DNA of 64,000 bases from Pseudorhodobacter ferrugineus DSM 5888 (GCF_000420745.1 NZ_ATVN01000011.1:1-64000); one strand, 5' to 3'. Numbered from the stretch's first letter, positions 1 through 8,957 are shown. Numbers and translations: made by a program. Notes: generated by a model not told the origin, from the sequence alone.

Positions 1-236
1 GCAGTCCGGCGCTCTTTGCGTGATTTGCGCTGATCCGAAACAAGCCATGCTGTCAGCTGAGTGACATACGGATCCAGCTTGCTCGGACGATCCGGCGTCT
101 GAAACGCTGGCTCAACAATCCCCTCCCGCAAATACTTCTTGATCGTGTTGCGCGAGATGCCCGTGCGCCGCGCGATCTCGCGAATGGGCATCTTCTCTCG
201 CAGCGCCCATCCCCGGATAACTTTTAAAAAACTCAT
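1..236 (-). CDS. istA: IS21-family transposase IstA, N-terminal part
   Basis: Only the first 78 or so codons are present; the gene runs off the left edge. The visible N-terminus carries a helix-turn-helix (residues about 12-30, containing MPIREIARRTGISRNTIKKY) followed by the basic stretch before the DDE integrase core. IstA cuts and joins the ends of the element and works with the ATPase IstB. The start ATG at 236 sits just inside the terminal repeats, the usual place for istA. Intactness of the catalytic domain cannot be judged. Confidence 0.85.
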   Translation of the reverse strand, partial: MSFLKVIRGWALREKMPIREIARRTGISRNTIKKYLREGIVEPAFQTPDRPSKLDPYVTQLTAWLVSDQRKSRKERRT

Positions 237-342
237 GTCTATCACTCCAAGTGCCCCCAGCTGATTCAAGCTGAGGCAAGGTTGCACATGGGTCAGTTCT
301 CAGTGACAATTTTTGCTGTTGCCGGGTCAGTTCTCAGTGACA
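1..342 (-). mobile_element. IS21-family insertion sequence, one end only
   Basis: The element enters from the left edge of the window and ends near 342. Read on the minus strand its tip is TGTCACTGAGAACTGACCC, starting with TG as IS21-family ends do, and a second copy of the same block lies 34 bases further in. Multiple terminal repeats followed by a leftward istA start are typical of IS21-type ends. The body of istA and the expected istB lie outside the window. The target-site duplication cannot be checked because the other end is not present. The insertion lies inside the coding sequence of the autotransporter gene to the right. Confidence 0.85.
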
Positions 343-344
343 AT
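290..344 (-). repeat. Two 21-bp terminal repeats of the IS21 element
   Basis: The 21-base block beginning GGGTCAGTTCTCAGTGACAA occurs at 290-310 and again at 324-344, identical and in the same orientation. IS21-family ends carry repeated transposase-binding blocks of this kind. The outermost copy marks the junction with the interrupted gene. Confidence 0.85.
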
Positions 345-2219
345 CAACAATGAAGCGCCTGTGGCAGTTTCTGTTCCGGTCAAACTGTCGTCACGTCCAA
401 TCGTGACATCACCACCACTTGTGGCCAGAGAGGCTTTCCAAGTTAATCCAGTGCCACCAAACGACTTACCACGCACGAAACCACTAAGGGCTGTCATGTC
501 ACCAGTGAAGCCAAAGCCGCTCAGTGAAGTTCCATCTCTACCGCGGCTCAGAGAGCCACCGACAGTTAGCTCATCAGAAAGCCCTACTGCTGCCGATATA
601 CTGCCAACGGTAAGGGTGGAGGTGCTGTCATTTGAAGAACGGGCTGCTGAGATTTTAATCGCCATTGGCAATTTAGGTGTGCTACCAGCGTTTGCCATGA
701 AGTTCATCTGCCCAGCAGTATCAACTTCTAGCTCGGCCTGCACTGAATTACCGAGACTTGCTGTGAAAACTGCAATAGCAGCTCCTTGGGCTTGGGCATT
801 TTGAGAAATGCTAGCTTGTGTATTTGCAGCGTCAAGCATGACACCGCCAAAGGCTGCATTTTTATAAATAAAGACGAGCTCGTTTTCGACGTCACTCACA
901 GGGTCATATACGCCGTCTACAGTCCCTACAATAACGCTCCCGTCAGCTGAAACAAACTCCGCTTTCGAAGAGTTATTCCCAAAATCACTGCCTGTAGCAA
1001 GATTTACCAATCCACTGCTTTCGTCCCAACGAAATGCTTGTGTCAGGCCATCCGTCTCCGACGCTGCTTCCCCCACGACGACAGAACCGTCAGCGGATAC
1101 AGCATTCGCATACGTATACAACGTCCCCCAATCCGCAGTTGTCCCGTCATCAAAATCGGTGCGCACGAGGTTAACCATACCGGTCGCCTCAGTCCACCGA
1201 AAGGCGCGCCCTGCAGCATAAGCATAGCCTATAACAGTTGAACCATCTGCAGAAATATCAGTTGTATTTGAGTTTACCGGAGCATTATTACGTAATAAAT
1301 TTTCGGAAGCCCAATTATCAACAGATGTGGAAGCGATGTCCACCATGATCCCGTCGTTGGCATGCCAATAAAACGCCCGGACAACATTGTCTCCATCGTA
1401 TGCCTCTCCCACCACAGCTCTACCATCTTCAGAGACGCCGCTAACTTGAGAAGTGGTACAGCAGTTGCTACCCACGGCCCAGCTGCTCCCGGTTCGCAAA
1501 TCGACCATACCTGTCTCAGCAGTCCAACGATAAGCTGTGTCTGACAGACCGTCACCATTAGCCGTCCCTACGATAGTAGTCCCATCACGCGAAATACCAG
1601 CCACTTTTTGTTCGTTAAGTCCCCATGTTGCACCTTCGTCAACCTGAGTTAGTCCATTTTCTGTATCCCAATGAACTGCACGCCTATTTCCATTAAGACC
1701 GTTTCTGATCTCGCCTGCGACAGCGGAGCCGTCAAAAGAAACGTGCTTGGCGTCAGAACTATAGTCTTCGCCAAAAATCTTATCTACGGTTATGGTATCA
1801 CCTACGACCCAACGGGCGGCATAACCATTCATTCGACCTACGACGACCGAACCGTCGGCGGAGATGGCATAAGCCCTTTCCTCGGCGAGCTCCACACTTG
1901 GAAATAGCTTCAAATCTCCAGTGACGGTGTCCCAATAAAACGTATATGTATATCCCTCATCATCGTCTTCGCCTCTTCCTATTACCGCAGTTCCATCATC
2001 AGACATAGCGTCGGGGTAAAAGTAAAATTCGTATTCGTTCAGATGTATGTCTTCCCAATACGGGCCAAAGGTATACAAAGGTGCTGGGCTGAAAGCGACC
2101 ATTTCGTTGTCCGCAGCAAGCGATGCGATTGGCAGTCCAGACAAAGCTGAAGCACCAAATAACAATACAGCGGGTGAAATCATAGCTTTGGTCAATAGCA
2201 TGTAATATTCCATTTTCAT
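327..2219 (-). pseudogene. HAF-repeat autotransporter, 3' end removed by IS21
   Basis: The open frame gives about 630 residues: a signal peptide (hydrophobic core ending near ASLA), then roughly eight copies of a 45-60 residue repeat with the signature ISADGSVVVG...A-RW, which matches the HAF extracellular repeat family. From about residue 530 the sequence becomes the amphipathic strand pattern of an autotransporter beta-barrel. The barrel is cut after about 100 residues: the last codons (V-T-E-N and the stop) are read from the IS21 end. A full barrel needs about 250-300 residues, so the product probably cannot be exported correctly. The real start may be the ATG at 2201, which has GGAA eight bases upstream. 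Base composition is less GC-rich than the core genes to the right. Confidence 0.8.
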
Positions 2220-3318
2220 TGCAGGCGATCTACATCATGCAATCCACCCCCCATGTTCACGCGCTATGCTTGAATTTGGATTATGCGCATGATCAGGCAC
2301 TGCGGTTTTCGATGTCACGGATCACTTCGACACGGTCGTTCGACTTGAGGCCGTGGACGTTTTTGGCAACTGCACTCTGCCTTTGTTCTGCCACTAAGCA
2401 ATTCGTCTCCCTTGAATGAGAGTGCGCGTCAACGTCGCAAAAGATATATGGAGATGTCATTTGGATCGATATGTCGAAAGACAAATTGGATGAGTATTGG
2501 CTTTTCATGAGGGTGCACAAACAGTTCGACAACGACAAAGAGGGGGGGGTAAAGTCCCGGCACTTTAGGCAAATGATGCCTGGGTCTCGCGCGTTACTTA
2601 TGAATCGATCGGCACTTATCATCGCGGCATTGAAGCAGGGTTGGCAAACTACGACATCAGCCTGATGCACATCGCTTTTCCATATCTACGAAGGCTTCTT
2701 CCGCTATCGCAGCATAAACGTAGGCGTTGCTTAGGATGATTTACGCTAACAGACCACCAGTGTTATGGAGTGAGCCCATCAGGTGCGCCTTCAAAGATTT
2801 AGAGCTCATTTGAAACCATGACTGCAAAGTTTGCTTACAGGCTCGATGCCGAAAAGTATTGGCTAGTGCTTGAAAAGCCAATGACCGCTTTGGTGATTCT
2901 GCACTGCGGCGTGGCCCGACCCCGCGAAGGCCGGTTGAGGGCCGTCCATTGCCGAAACCGCAACGGACATTAAGCAGGTCAGACGCACCACTCCTTAGAT
3001 CGCGACAGCTGGTTTATTGAACCCTTGACGGCCCCATGATGATAGACGCCAATGAGGCGACGTGCCCTATCTGCGGAAGCGCCACTCCCTCAGCCTCCAC
3101 CCGAGCATACCAACGCAATTGGCAGCTCACAGACCGCCATAATCGTTTGCGAGCCTAGTTCGGGGTGGAGGAATCTCCCTCAAAAACGCCTGCGGCGCCC
3201 CAAGCCATCCCCATCAGACACCGCTCCCCTTCTAGGACTTCGGTCTTTTCAAACATCCCTATTCTTCCTGTGAAACAGCCGTCATTTTTCTACCTATATA
3301 ATTGATATCAAGTAACAA
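2220..3318. other. 1.1-kb stretch without a convincing gene
   Basis: Between the truncated autotransporter and the helix-turn-helix cassette only short frames occur on both strands, none with family signature plus ribosome site. A short stop-bounded plus frame at about 2293-2400 reads like a protein C-terminus (…FDVTDHFDTVVRLEAVDV…), and 3036-3158 gives a 40-residue frame with CPICGS. The stretch looks like decayed accessory DNA. No transposase remnant was recognised. Confidence 0.5.
3036..3158 (+). CDS. Possible 40-residue protein with CPxC motif
   Basis: A short frame starting ATG ATG encodes about 40 residues with a single CPICGS motif near the N-terminus, followed by a polar, arginine-rich tail. 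One CPxC pair is not enough for a zinc ribbon, so this may be the beginning of a decayed larger protein. No clear ribosome-binding site is seen. It lies in otherwise gene-free DNA. Weakly supported. Confidence 0.2.
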   Translation: MMIDANEATCPICGSATPSASTRAYQRNWQLTDRHNRLRA

Positions 3319-3334
3319 ATGAGAGCGATATCAA
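3297..3334 (+). promoter_or_regulatory. Promoter and palindromic operator of the HTH cassette
   Basis: A perfect -10 box TATAAT (3297-3302) runs into the perfect palindrome TTGATATCAA (3302-3311). GATATCAA occurs again at 3327-3334, next to the in-frame ATG at 3334. No good -35 is visible. Two copies of a palindromic word around the start of a DNA-binding protein gene suggest autoregulation; this is inference. Confidence 0.4.
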
Positions 3335-3732
3335 TGACACACCCACACAAAGACACCGCGGCCACTAAGTTCATCAACGCACGCATCAACGAAATCAGCC
3401 ACCGCAAATCCCAGCAAGAGATGGCCCGCGACGCAGGCTTCAAGAATTCAAACATGATCACACTGTTGAAGCTAGGGTCGACCAAGCTGGCTTTAGATCG
3501 CGTTCCCGGAATGGCAAAGGCGCTGGAGGTGGATCCTGCCCTTCTTATGCGGCTCACACTGGCGCAATCCGTTGGCACCACCGCAGCGGCGGCACTGATT
3601 GAATGTTTCGGGTCGCCCGTCACAGAGAACGAACAGGGCTGGCTCGACGAGCTGCGCGATGCATCTGACAATAGCGACCCGAGACTGGCCGGACGGGCTC
3701 GGACAGCACTGCGGGGGATTTTTGGCAAATGA
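3319..3732 (+). CDS. XRE-like helix-turn-helix DNA-binding protein
   Basis: A 137-residue cytoplasmic protein. Residues about 25-75 form a Cro/CI-like helix-turn-helix (SQQEMARDAGFKNSNMITLL…, then VPGMAKALEVDPALLMRL); the C-terminal half is helical with no recognised domain. It probably binds DNA as a repressor. Either ATG 3319 or ATG 3334 could be the start; neither has a strong ribosome site. Its stop overlaps the next gene's start (ATGA), so the two are almost certainly co-translated. A TATAAT box and a repeated GATATCAA word lie at its start. No toxin or phage lysogeny gene is adjacent, so its target is unknown. Confidence 0.6.
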   Translation: MRAISMTHPHKDTAATKFINARINEISHRKSQQEMARDAGFKNSNMITLLKLGSTKLALDRVPGMAKALEVDPALLMRLTLAQSVGTTAAAALIECFGSPVTENEQGWLDELRDASDNSDPRLAGRARTALRGIFGK

Positions 3733-3917
3733 GCGACACCCCCTTCACCACACCCCGCCACATGGTTCCCAACTGGGAGCACCTGACTGCAAACGAGAAA
3801 GGCTGGGTCGAATTCATCCGGATCATCTCAGGCGGGCGCGACCCGTGTATCACACCGAAACGCGTTAGGGCGCTCAGGGCGATGTTGGACCCCGTGACTG
3901 CATCTGACCAAAGGTAG
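3729..3917 (+). CDS. Small protein translationally coupled to the HTH gene
   Basis: A 62-residue soluble, basic protein whose ATG overlaps the stop codon of the upstream regulator (ATGA at 3729-3732). No family is recognised. The sequence is helical and its N-terminal part (NWEHLTANEKGWVEFIRIIS) resembles, by eye, the C-terminal part of the upstream protein (SPVTENEQGWLDELRDAS), in that both contain NE-x-GW followed by acidic/helical residues. This hints at a shared short module and a joint function. A 9-bp GC-rich hairpin lies about 40 bases downstream. Confidence 0.5.
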   Translation: MSDTPFTTPRHMVPNWEHLTANEKGWVEFIRIISGGRDPCITPKRVRALRAMLDPVTASDQR

Positions 3918-3957
3918 AAGAACCAACGGCTGGTCCCTTAGGAACTGGGGGTGTGGA

Positions 3958-3991
3958 TGTGCAGCCATTCCCCGTCGGGGGCGGCTGCACA
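3958..3991 (+). terminator. GC-rich hairpin downstream of the HTH cassette
   Basis: TGTGCAGCC (3958-3966) pairs perfectly with GGCTGCACA (3983-3991), with a further CCCCG/CGGGG pairing inside the loop. No T-run follows on the plus strand, so it may be an mRNA-stabilising hairpin rather than an intrinsic terminator. Confidence 0.4.
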
Positions 3992-4073
3992 TGAAAGACG
4001 CGTCATTGAATTGGCGCAATGGCCCAGAGCGCCGACCCGAAGCTTGGGAAACCAAATAGGTTCGTTCAGGCAG

Positions 4074-4307
4074 TCACGCCGCTATGCCAAAATAGTCGAG
4101 CCTTTCGACAAAGCACGTTTCTAGCTTCGCATCATGGTCTTCAATATCTGCCAGCCTCCACCGTGTGCAGCCTCGACCCACATTAAATGGCGCCGGAAAG
4201 TCGCCTTCGCGCTTCCAACGCCAAATCGAAGCAGCAGACACCCCGTAGTGAGCTGCGACCTGCTCGACTTTCAAAAAACTAGACTCAAACTTGGCAATAT
4301 CGACCAT
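4074..4307 (-). CDS. AlpA-family regulator / excisionase-like protein
   Basis: A 77-residue protein with a winged helix-turn-helix of the AlpA/MerR-like type over most of its length (FLKVEQVAAHYGVSAASIWR…, then the WRLADIEDH motif that follows the recognition helix). AlpA proteins activate integrase or act as recombination directionality factors on phages and integrative elements. The ATG at 4307 is chosen because a clear AAAGGAGGG ribosome site lies seven bases upstream; a start further upstream lacks one. The gene points away from the tRNA-Phe gene about 325 bases away. No integrase gene is present in the visible part, so this is probably a remnant of an element inserted at that tRNA. Confidence 0.75.
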   Translation of the reverse strand: MVDIAKFESSFLKVEQVAAHYGVSAASIWRWKREGDFPAPFNVGRGCTRWRLADIEDHDAKLETCFVERLDYFGIAA

Positions 4308-4631
4308 GTGGTATCCCTCCTTTTGTGTGACCAACCTCTATAGGCGAAAAGTCCGGGATTGTCCTTCGGAAGACAAAAACTCTTTTCATCTTCGAAATTT
4401 ATAATGAGCAAAACCAGTGTCGCCGCGGCATCCTCAGCATTGCAGAGTGCCTTTTTGCAAAAAGACGGCATGAGAATCTGCTCTGCAGCCTTTGTTCTCC
4501 TAAACATCAACGTAGCCCACGATCAGCGTTTGGTAGCCCATGGGTAGCCCAAAAGTACAAATGGCGCTTACCAAGCAAAGCACAAGATGCCCGCAACCAA
4601 AGCTTTTCGTATTAATATCAATGGGATGAAG
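4308..4631. other. Intergenic stretch between AlpA gene and tRNA-Phe
   Basis: This AT-richer segment holds no supported gene. It contains a short direct repeat, GTAGCCCA at 4532 and GGTAGCCCA just after it near 4545, of unknown meaning. No second copy of the tRNA-Phe 3' end was found within it. Confidence 0.4.
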
Positions 4632-4707
4632 TGGTGCCCGAAGACGGATTTGAACCGCCGACACGCGGATTTTCAATCCGCTGCTCTACCAACTGAGCTA
4701 TTCGGGC
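4632..4707 (-). tRNA. tRNA-Phe (anticodon GAA)
   Basis: A 76-base cloverleaf on the minus strand: acceptor GCCCGAA pairs with TTCGGGC, the D-arm is GCTCAGTTGGTAGAGC, the anticodon arm GCGGATTGAAAATCCGC exposes GAA, the T-arm contains GGTTCAAATCC, and A-CCA is encoded at the 3' end. The 3' end (4632) faces the accessory block to the left, the arrangement expected when an element has integrated at the tRNA. Confidence 0.97.
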
Positions 4708-4796
4708 ACGTAGGCGCGGTATTAGGACAGCAGGCGGGGGCTGTCCAGAGGGATTGCGCAAAAAATCGCGCCCCTTTCGCGATTTACTGGCGCAAC

Positions 4797-4973
4797 TTAC
4801 TGACGGGCAACCTCGTCCTGCCCGGTCTCGCCGTCCTCGTCCACATCCGTCACGGCTGCGGGGATGGCATAAGACCCGTTCAGCCACTTGGCCAGGTCAA
4901 CATCCGCACAGCGGCGCGAACAAAACGGCGTGTATTTCGGGTCGGCATCACGCGCGCAAATCGGGCAGCTCAT
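4797..4973 (-). CDS. yacG: DNA gyrase inhibitor / zinc-finger protein YacG
   Basis: A 58-residue protein with the YacG zinc finger: C3-x2-C6 near the N-terminus and C18-x3-C22 (FCSRRCADVDLAKWL), followed by the WLNGSYAIP segment typical of the family and an acidic tail. YacG binds GyrB and inhibits gyrase in E. coli. Its ATG overlaps the stop of the RNase gene upstream (ATGA at 4970-4973), so translation is coupled. The maf-RNase-yacG order is a common alphaproteobacterial arrangement. Confidence 0.92.
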   Translation of the reverse strand: MSCPICARDADPKYTPFCSRRCADVDLAKWLNGSYAIPAAVTDVDEDGETGQDEVARQ

Positions 4974-6010
4974 ACTCCGCTCTCCAACACATCCCCCAGC
5001 GCCAAACGATCCCGCTTGCGCACCAACTCGTACAGGCCCAGCACCGTCCAGCCCACCAAACTCGTCTCGGCAGACTCCCCTTTGAACGCCGCGCGCAGCA
5101 CTTGGTCCAGCACAGCGCGGTCGCGTTTGGGCATCGGCGCAAAATCCACCACAATCTGCCCGCCAAGCCCGCGCAGCCGCAACTGACGCGGCAAATCCCG
5201 CGCCGCCGCAATATTCGCCTTCAGCGCCGCCGCAGGGCTGGTATCACCGCCTGTGTTCACATCCACCGCCAGCAGCGCGCGCGTGGGTTCAATCATCATA
5301 TGCCCCTCGGCCAGTGCCACATGCGGCGCCAGCACGGCATCAATCATTTCCAGCACACCCAGATCGGCAAAACCGCCCTCAATCACCTCATCGGGGGCCG
5401 GATCGGCCCAATCGCGCCAGGCCACCTCAAGCGCCCCTGCCCCTTCGACAAGCAGCTCCGGCCCGCCATTGGTATCGGCCAAAACCGCCTCGGCCAAATC
5501 GCGCATCGCGGCAATATCGGCGGCAATCTCGTCACTATCCACGCCCTCGCAGGCCGACCGCAGGATCAGCCCCAGCGTCTCATCCGCGCTCGCCATCCCA
5601 GCTTCGGCCAAACCTTCAAGCGCGGCGCGCACGCCTTCATCCTTAATCCGACGCGAAATATTACGCCCAGGCGCCCCCGGCGTCACAATCGCATATCGGC
5701 TTTTGAACAACAGCCGCGTGGTCACAGGCACAGCTTTGCCCGCCTCGGCAGGCCCCGTCACTTGCACCAACAACCGCGCCCCGGGCGCTATGCCCGATGT
5801 CTGGCGCAAAAATCCATTGCCGTCGGGCAGCTTGACGAATACGCCGCCCTGCCCCTTCATCAAACGGTCAGCAACCGCGCGGTAAATCGCACCGGGCAGC
5901 GCGTCATCGCCGATCGGGTCCACCAGCAAATCCTGCAACTGCCCGTCAACGATCAACGCCGCCGCAGGCCGCCCCTGCACCTCGTCCAAAACGACAATCC
6001 GGCCCTTCAT
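4970..6010 (-). CDS. Ribonuclease E/G family protein, short form
   Basis: A 346-residue endoribonuclease relative. The N-terminal part corresponds to the S1-like/RNase H-like region; the catalytic block at about 237-295 keeps both magnesium-binding aspartates (D250 in [10 protein letters not shown] and D289 in [11 protein letters not shown]), equivalent to D303 and D346 of E. coli RNase E. The CPxCxG zinc-link and the long C-terminal scaffold of RNase E are absent, so this is a minimal paralogue, probably not the main degradosome enzyme. ATG 6010 is chosen because it overlaps the maf stop (TGA 6007-6009). It is coupled to yacG downstream as well. Confidence 0.85.
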   Translation of the reverse strand: MKGRIVVLDEVQGRPAAALIVDGQLQDLLVDPIGDDALPGAIYRAVADRLMKGQGGVFVKLPDGNGFLRQTSGIAPGARLLVQVTGPAEAGKAVPVTTRLLFKSRYAIVTPGAPGRNISRRIKDEGVRAALEGLAEAGMASADETLGLILRSACEGVDSDEIAADIAAMRDLAEAVLADTNGGPELLVEGAGALEVAWRDWADPAPDEVIEGGFADLGVLEMIDAVLAPHVALAEGHMMIEPTRALLAVDVNTGGDTSPAAALKANIAAARDLPRQLRLRGLGGQIVVDFAPMPKRDRAVLDQVLRAAFKGESAETSLVGWTVLGLYELVRKRDRLALGDVLESGV

Positions 6011-6585
6011 GGCTTTTCCTTCCAAACAGGGTATCCGGCTGTGCCCAGCATCGCGGCGGTTTCCGCCACAGGCAACCCCATGATTCCCGTGAACGACCCC
6101 GAAATCCACGGGATAAACGCACCGGCCAACCCTTGGATGCCATAGCCCCCCGCCTTGCCGCGCCAATCGCCTGACGCAAGATAGGCGTTCAACTCCGCGT
6201 CCGACAGCCGCTTCATTTTCACCGCAGACACCACTTCGCGGGTCCACAACCTGTCACCCAAACGCAAGGCCACAGCGGTAATCACCGAATGCCTGCGCCC
6301 GCCCAAAGCGACCAAAAACGCCGCCGCCTGCCCCGCATCGGCAGGCTTGCCCATGATCCGCCGCCCCAAAGCCACGGTGGTATCGGCGCACAGCACCAAA
6401 TCATCCGGCCCCGCCTGCACCGCAAGCGCCTTTTCCCGCGCAATCCGCGCGCAATAGGGGCGCGGTAGCTCGGCCTTTAACGGGTCTTCGTTAATGTCGG
6501 GGGGCAGCACAGCATCCGGCACCACACCAATCTGCGCCAACAAATCAAGCCTGCGCGGGCTGGCCGAGCCGAGGATCAACCGCAT
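6007..6585 (-). CDS. maf: Maf-like nucleoside triphosphate pyrophosphatase
   Basis: A 192-residue house-cleaning enzyme that hydrolyses dTTP, UTP or modified nucleotides to monophosphates. The family's N-terminal motif [14 protein letters not shown] and the catalytic CADTTVALG (with D at about residue 68) are present, as is KAGGYGIQG near the C-terminus. The protein has the usual length. It is four bases downstream of infA and overlaps the next gene, so infA-maf-RNase-yacG form one leftward operon. Confidence 0.93.
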   Translation of the reverse strand: MRLILGSASPRRLDLLAQIGVVPDAVLPPDINEDPLKAELPRPYCARIAREKALAVQAGPDDLVLCADTTVALGRRIMGKPADAGQAAAFLVALGGRRHSVITAVALRLGDRLWTREVVSAVKMKRLSDAELNAYLASGDWRGKAGGYGIQGLAGAFIPWISGSFTGIMGLPVAETAAMLGTAGYPVWKEKP

Positions 6586-6589
6586 GAAG

Positions 6590-6808
6590 TTACTTGAAAC
6601 GATAGTTGATACGGCCCTTGGACAGGTCGTAAGGCGTCATTTCTACCTGAACCTTGTCGCCTGCCAGAACACGAATGCGGTTTTTGCGCATTTTGCCTGC
6701 CATCACAGCGATCAATTCATGGCCGTTCTCAAGTTCGACCTTGAATGTCGCATTCGGCAAAAGTTCCTTTACGACACCGGGGAATTCGAGAATGTCTTCT
6801 TTGGCCAT
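6590..6808 (-). CDS. infA: Translation initiation factor IF-1
   Basis: A 72-residue OB-fold protein, exactly the family length ([13 protein letters not shown] … [13 protein letters not shown]). IF-1 binds the ribosomal A site during initiation. ATG 6808 is supported by a GGAG ribosome site just upstream and by family length; an in-frame extension upstream is not expected to be used. First gene of the infA-maf-RNase-yacG operon. Confidence 0.97.
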   Translation of the reverse strand: MAKEDILEFPGVVKELLPNATFKVELENGHELIAVMAGKMRKNRIRVLAGDKVQVEMTPYDLSKGRINYRFK

Positions 6809-6828
6809 GGTCACTCCAATAAATTTGA

Positions 6829-6856
6829 GCCCGCAAAAATGCAGGCTTTTGCGGGC
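6829..6856 (-). terminator. Hairpin between aspS and infA
   Basis: GCCCGCAAAA (6829-6838) pairs perfectly with TTTTGCGGGC (6847-6856) around an 8-base loop. The symmetric A/T ends allow it to act as an intrinsic terminator for aspS read from the right, or as part of the infA leader. A second weaker hairpin (GGGCT…AGCCC) follows at about 6871-6888. Confidence 0.6.
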
Positions 6857-6938
6857 ATATGCGCCCAAGCGGGCTGATTTTCAAGCCCAAACTGCAAGCA
6901 AGGTGGCCCTATGGGGCAATTCATAGGGCCAAAACCGC

Positions 6939-8717
6939 TTATTCCTTTGGAATGACACGCAGATGCAACTCGCGCAGCTGCTCATTCGTCGGCTCCGACG
7001 GCGCATTCATCAGCAGATCTTCGGCGCGTTGGTTCATCGGGAACATGATAACCTCGCGGATGTTCGCCTCATCGGCTAGCAACATCACGATCCGGTCAAT
7101 CCCCGCCGCACAGCCACCGTGGGGTGGGGCGCCGTATTTGAACGCCTTGACCATGCCGCCGAACCGCTTGTTGACCTCATCATTCGGATAGCCCGCGATT
7201 TCAAACGCCTTGTACATGATTTCCGGCTTGTGGTTGCGAATGCCGCCACTGATCAACTCATACCCGTTACAGGCAAGGTCATACTGATAGGCGTAGACGT
7301 TAAGCGGATCACCCTGCAACGCCTCCATCCCACCTTGCGGCATGGAAAACGGGTTGTGGCTAAAGTCGATCTTGCCCTCATCGTCTTTTTCAAACATCGG
7401 GAAGTCAACGATCCAAGCAAAGCGGAACGTATCGGTTTCCGACAGCTTCAACTCATTGCCAATCTCATTGCGCGCCCGGCCAGCAACGGCTTGGAAGGTT
7501 TCCGGCTTGCCGCCAAGGAAAAACGCCGCGTCGCCTTCATTTAGGCCCAACTGCACGCGAATAGCCTCGGTCCGCTCCGGCCCGATGTTTTTCGCCAAGG
7601 GGCCAGCGGCCTCCATGCTGCCATCCTCGGCCTTGCGCCAGAAGATATAGCCCATGCCCGGCAGACCCTGCTGTTGCGCAAAGGCATTCATCCGGTCGCA
7701 GAACTTACGGCTGCCACCCGTAGGCGCGGGAATAGCGCGGACCTCGTTGCCCTCGGATTCCAACAGCTTAGCGAAAATCGCAAAGCCGGAGCCGCGGAAA
7801 TGCTCACTCACGTCCTGCATTTTGATCGGGTTGCGCAGGTCGGGCTTGTCGGACCCGTACCATTTCAGCGCGTCATTATAGGCAATCAGCGGCCAGTCGG
7901 TATCAACCTTCTTGCCACGACCGTATTCCTCAAAAATCCCCTGCACGACAGGCTGCACGGCGGCAAACACGTCTTCTTGCTTCACAAAACTCATCTCAAT
8001 ATCAAGCTGATAGAAATCAGTTGGCGAGCGGTCGGCGCGGGGGTCTTCATCGCGGAAACAGGGCGCGATTTGGAAATACTTGTCAAAGCCCGACACCATG
8101 ATCAACTGCTTGAACTGCTGCGGCGCCTGCGGCAGGGCGTAAAACTTGCCGGGGTGCAGGCGCGACGGCACCAGAAAATCGCGTGCGCCCTCTGGGCTGG
8201 ATGCTGTAATGATCGGGGTTTGAAATTCGTTAAAGCCTTGGTCCCACATCCGGTTGCGGATGGACCGCACCACGTTGGAGCGCAGCATCATATTGGCATG
8301 CAACTTATCGCGGCGCAGATCGAGGAAACGGTAGGTCAGGCGGGTTTCTTCCGGATAATCCACCTCGCCAAACACCGGCATCGGCAATTCTTCGGACGCG
8401 CCCAGCACTTCCATCGACCGTGCATACACCTCAATCTCACCCGTGGGCAGCTTGGGGTTAACGAGGCTCGCATCCCGCGCTTTGACCGTGCCATCAATAC
8501 GAATAACCCACTCGGCGCGCACCTTTTCAAGGTCTTTGAACGCAGGGCTATCGCTGTCGGCCAGCACCTGAGTGATCCCATAATGGTCACGCAAGTCGAT
8601 GAACAACACGCCGCCATGGTCACGGACCCGATGCACCCAGCCCGACAGGCGGATGTCTTGGCCAACGTTGCTGGCATTCAATTGGGCGCAAGTGTGGCTG
8701 CGATAGGCGTGCATCAT
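6939..8717 (-). CDS. aspS: Aspartyl-tRNA synthetase
   Basis: A 592-residue class II synthetase of the bacterial type. It has the N-terminal OB-fold anticodon-binding domain (about 1-110, [19 protein letters not shown]), the class II core with motif 2 ([19 protein letters not shown], near 220) and motif 3 ([14 protein letters not shown], near 540), and the GAD insert in between. It charges tRNA-Asp in the cytoplasm. Many alphaproteobacterial AspRS also charge tRNA-Asn, but the sequence was not resolved for that here. Two consecutive ATG codons follow an AAAGGGGA ribosome site. Confidence 0.97.
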   Translation of the reverse strand: MMHAYRSHTCAQLNASNVGQDIRLSGWVHRVRDHGGVLFIDLRDHYGITQVLADSDSPAFKDLEKVRAEWVIRIDGTVKARDASLVNPKLPTGEIEVYARSMEVLGASEELPMPVFGEVDYPEETRLTYRFLDLRRDKLHANMMLRSNVVRSIRNRMWDQGFNEFQTPIITASSPEGARDFLVPSRLHPGKFYALPQAPQQFKQLIMVSGFDKYFQIAPCFRDEDPRADRSPTDFYQLDIEMSFVKQEDVFAAVQPVVQGIFEEYGRGKKVDTDWPLIAYNDALKWYGSDKPDLRNPIKMQDVSEHFRGSGFAIFAKLLESEGNEVRAIPAPTGGSRKFCDRMNAFAQQQGLPGMGYIFWRKAEDGSMEAAGPLAKNIGPERTEAIRVQLGLNEGDAAFFLGGKPETFQAVAGRARNEIGNELKLSETDTFRFAWIVDFPMFEKDDEGKIDFSHNPFSMPQGGMEALQGDPLNVYAYQYDLACNGYELISGGIRNHKPEIMYKAFEIAGYPNDEVNKRFGGMVKAFKYGAPPHGGCAAGIDRIVMLLADEANIREVIMFPMNQRAEDLLMNAPSEPTNEQLRELHLRVIPKE

Positions 8718-8805
8718 TATCCCCTTTCAAAGGGCTTATTTTCCAGTTCCGCTGATACACATCGCGCGGGCGGTGAAGTCAAGCCCAAGCGGCAGCAAGG
8801 GGGGG

Positions 8806-8840
8806 GCCGCCCGCAGGGGCATCGAGCCCCTTTGGGCGGC
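8806..8840. other. Strong GC hairpin between divergent aspS and DUF3147 genes
   Basis: GCCGCCC (8806-8812) pairs with GGGCGGC (8834-8840), with an inner GGGGC/GCCCC stem. It sits in the divergent intergenic region, so a terminator role is unlikely; a leader or DNA-structure role is possible. Confidence 0.35.
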
Positions 8841-8901
8841 GTTGGCGCGGGGTGATGGGGCCGGTGTAGCGGGGCGGCATTGGGTTGGCGGTGCGGATCG
8901 G

Positions 8902-8930
8902 ATTTGAGTATTTTTACAAAGATGAAAGGG
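8902..8930 (+). repeat. Dispersed GTATTTTT…AAGATGAA motif, copy 1
   Basis: The core GAGTATTTTTACAAAGATGA recurs, with small changes, in at least four other intergenic places of this window (13750-13775, 44883-44911, 44944-44972, 61098-61126). Here it lies in the same direction as, and about 30 bases before, the downstream start codon. Confidence 0.55.
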
Positions 8931-8957
8931 ATAGGGTTTTTCGAGAGGAGAAATTTC

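Noticed and set aside
4754-6145. A 463-codon plus-strand frame opposite the RNase E/G gene
   Set aside because: Composition is dominated by R, H, Q and P, the pattern of a shadow frame; the RNase, maf and yacG genes explain the region.
7674-8855. A 393-codon plus frame opposite aspS
   Set aside because: Shadow of aspS; no motif.
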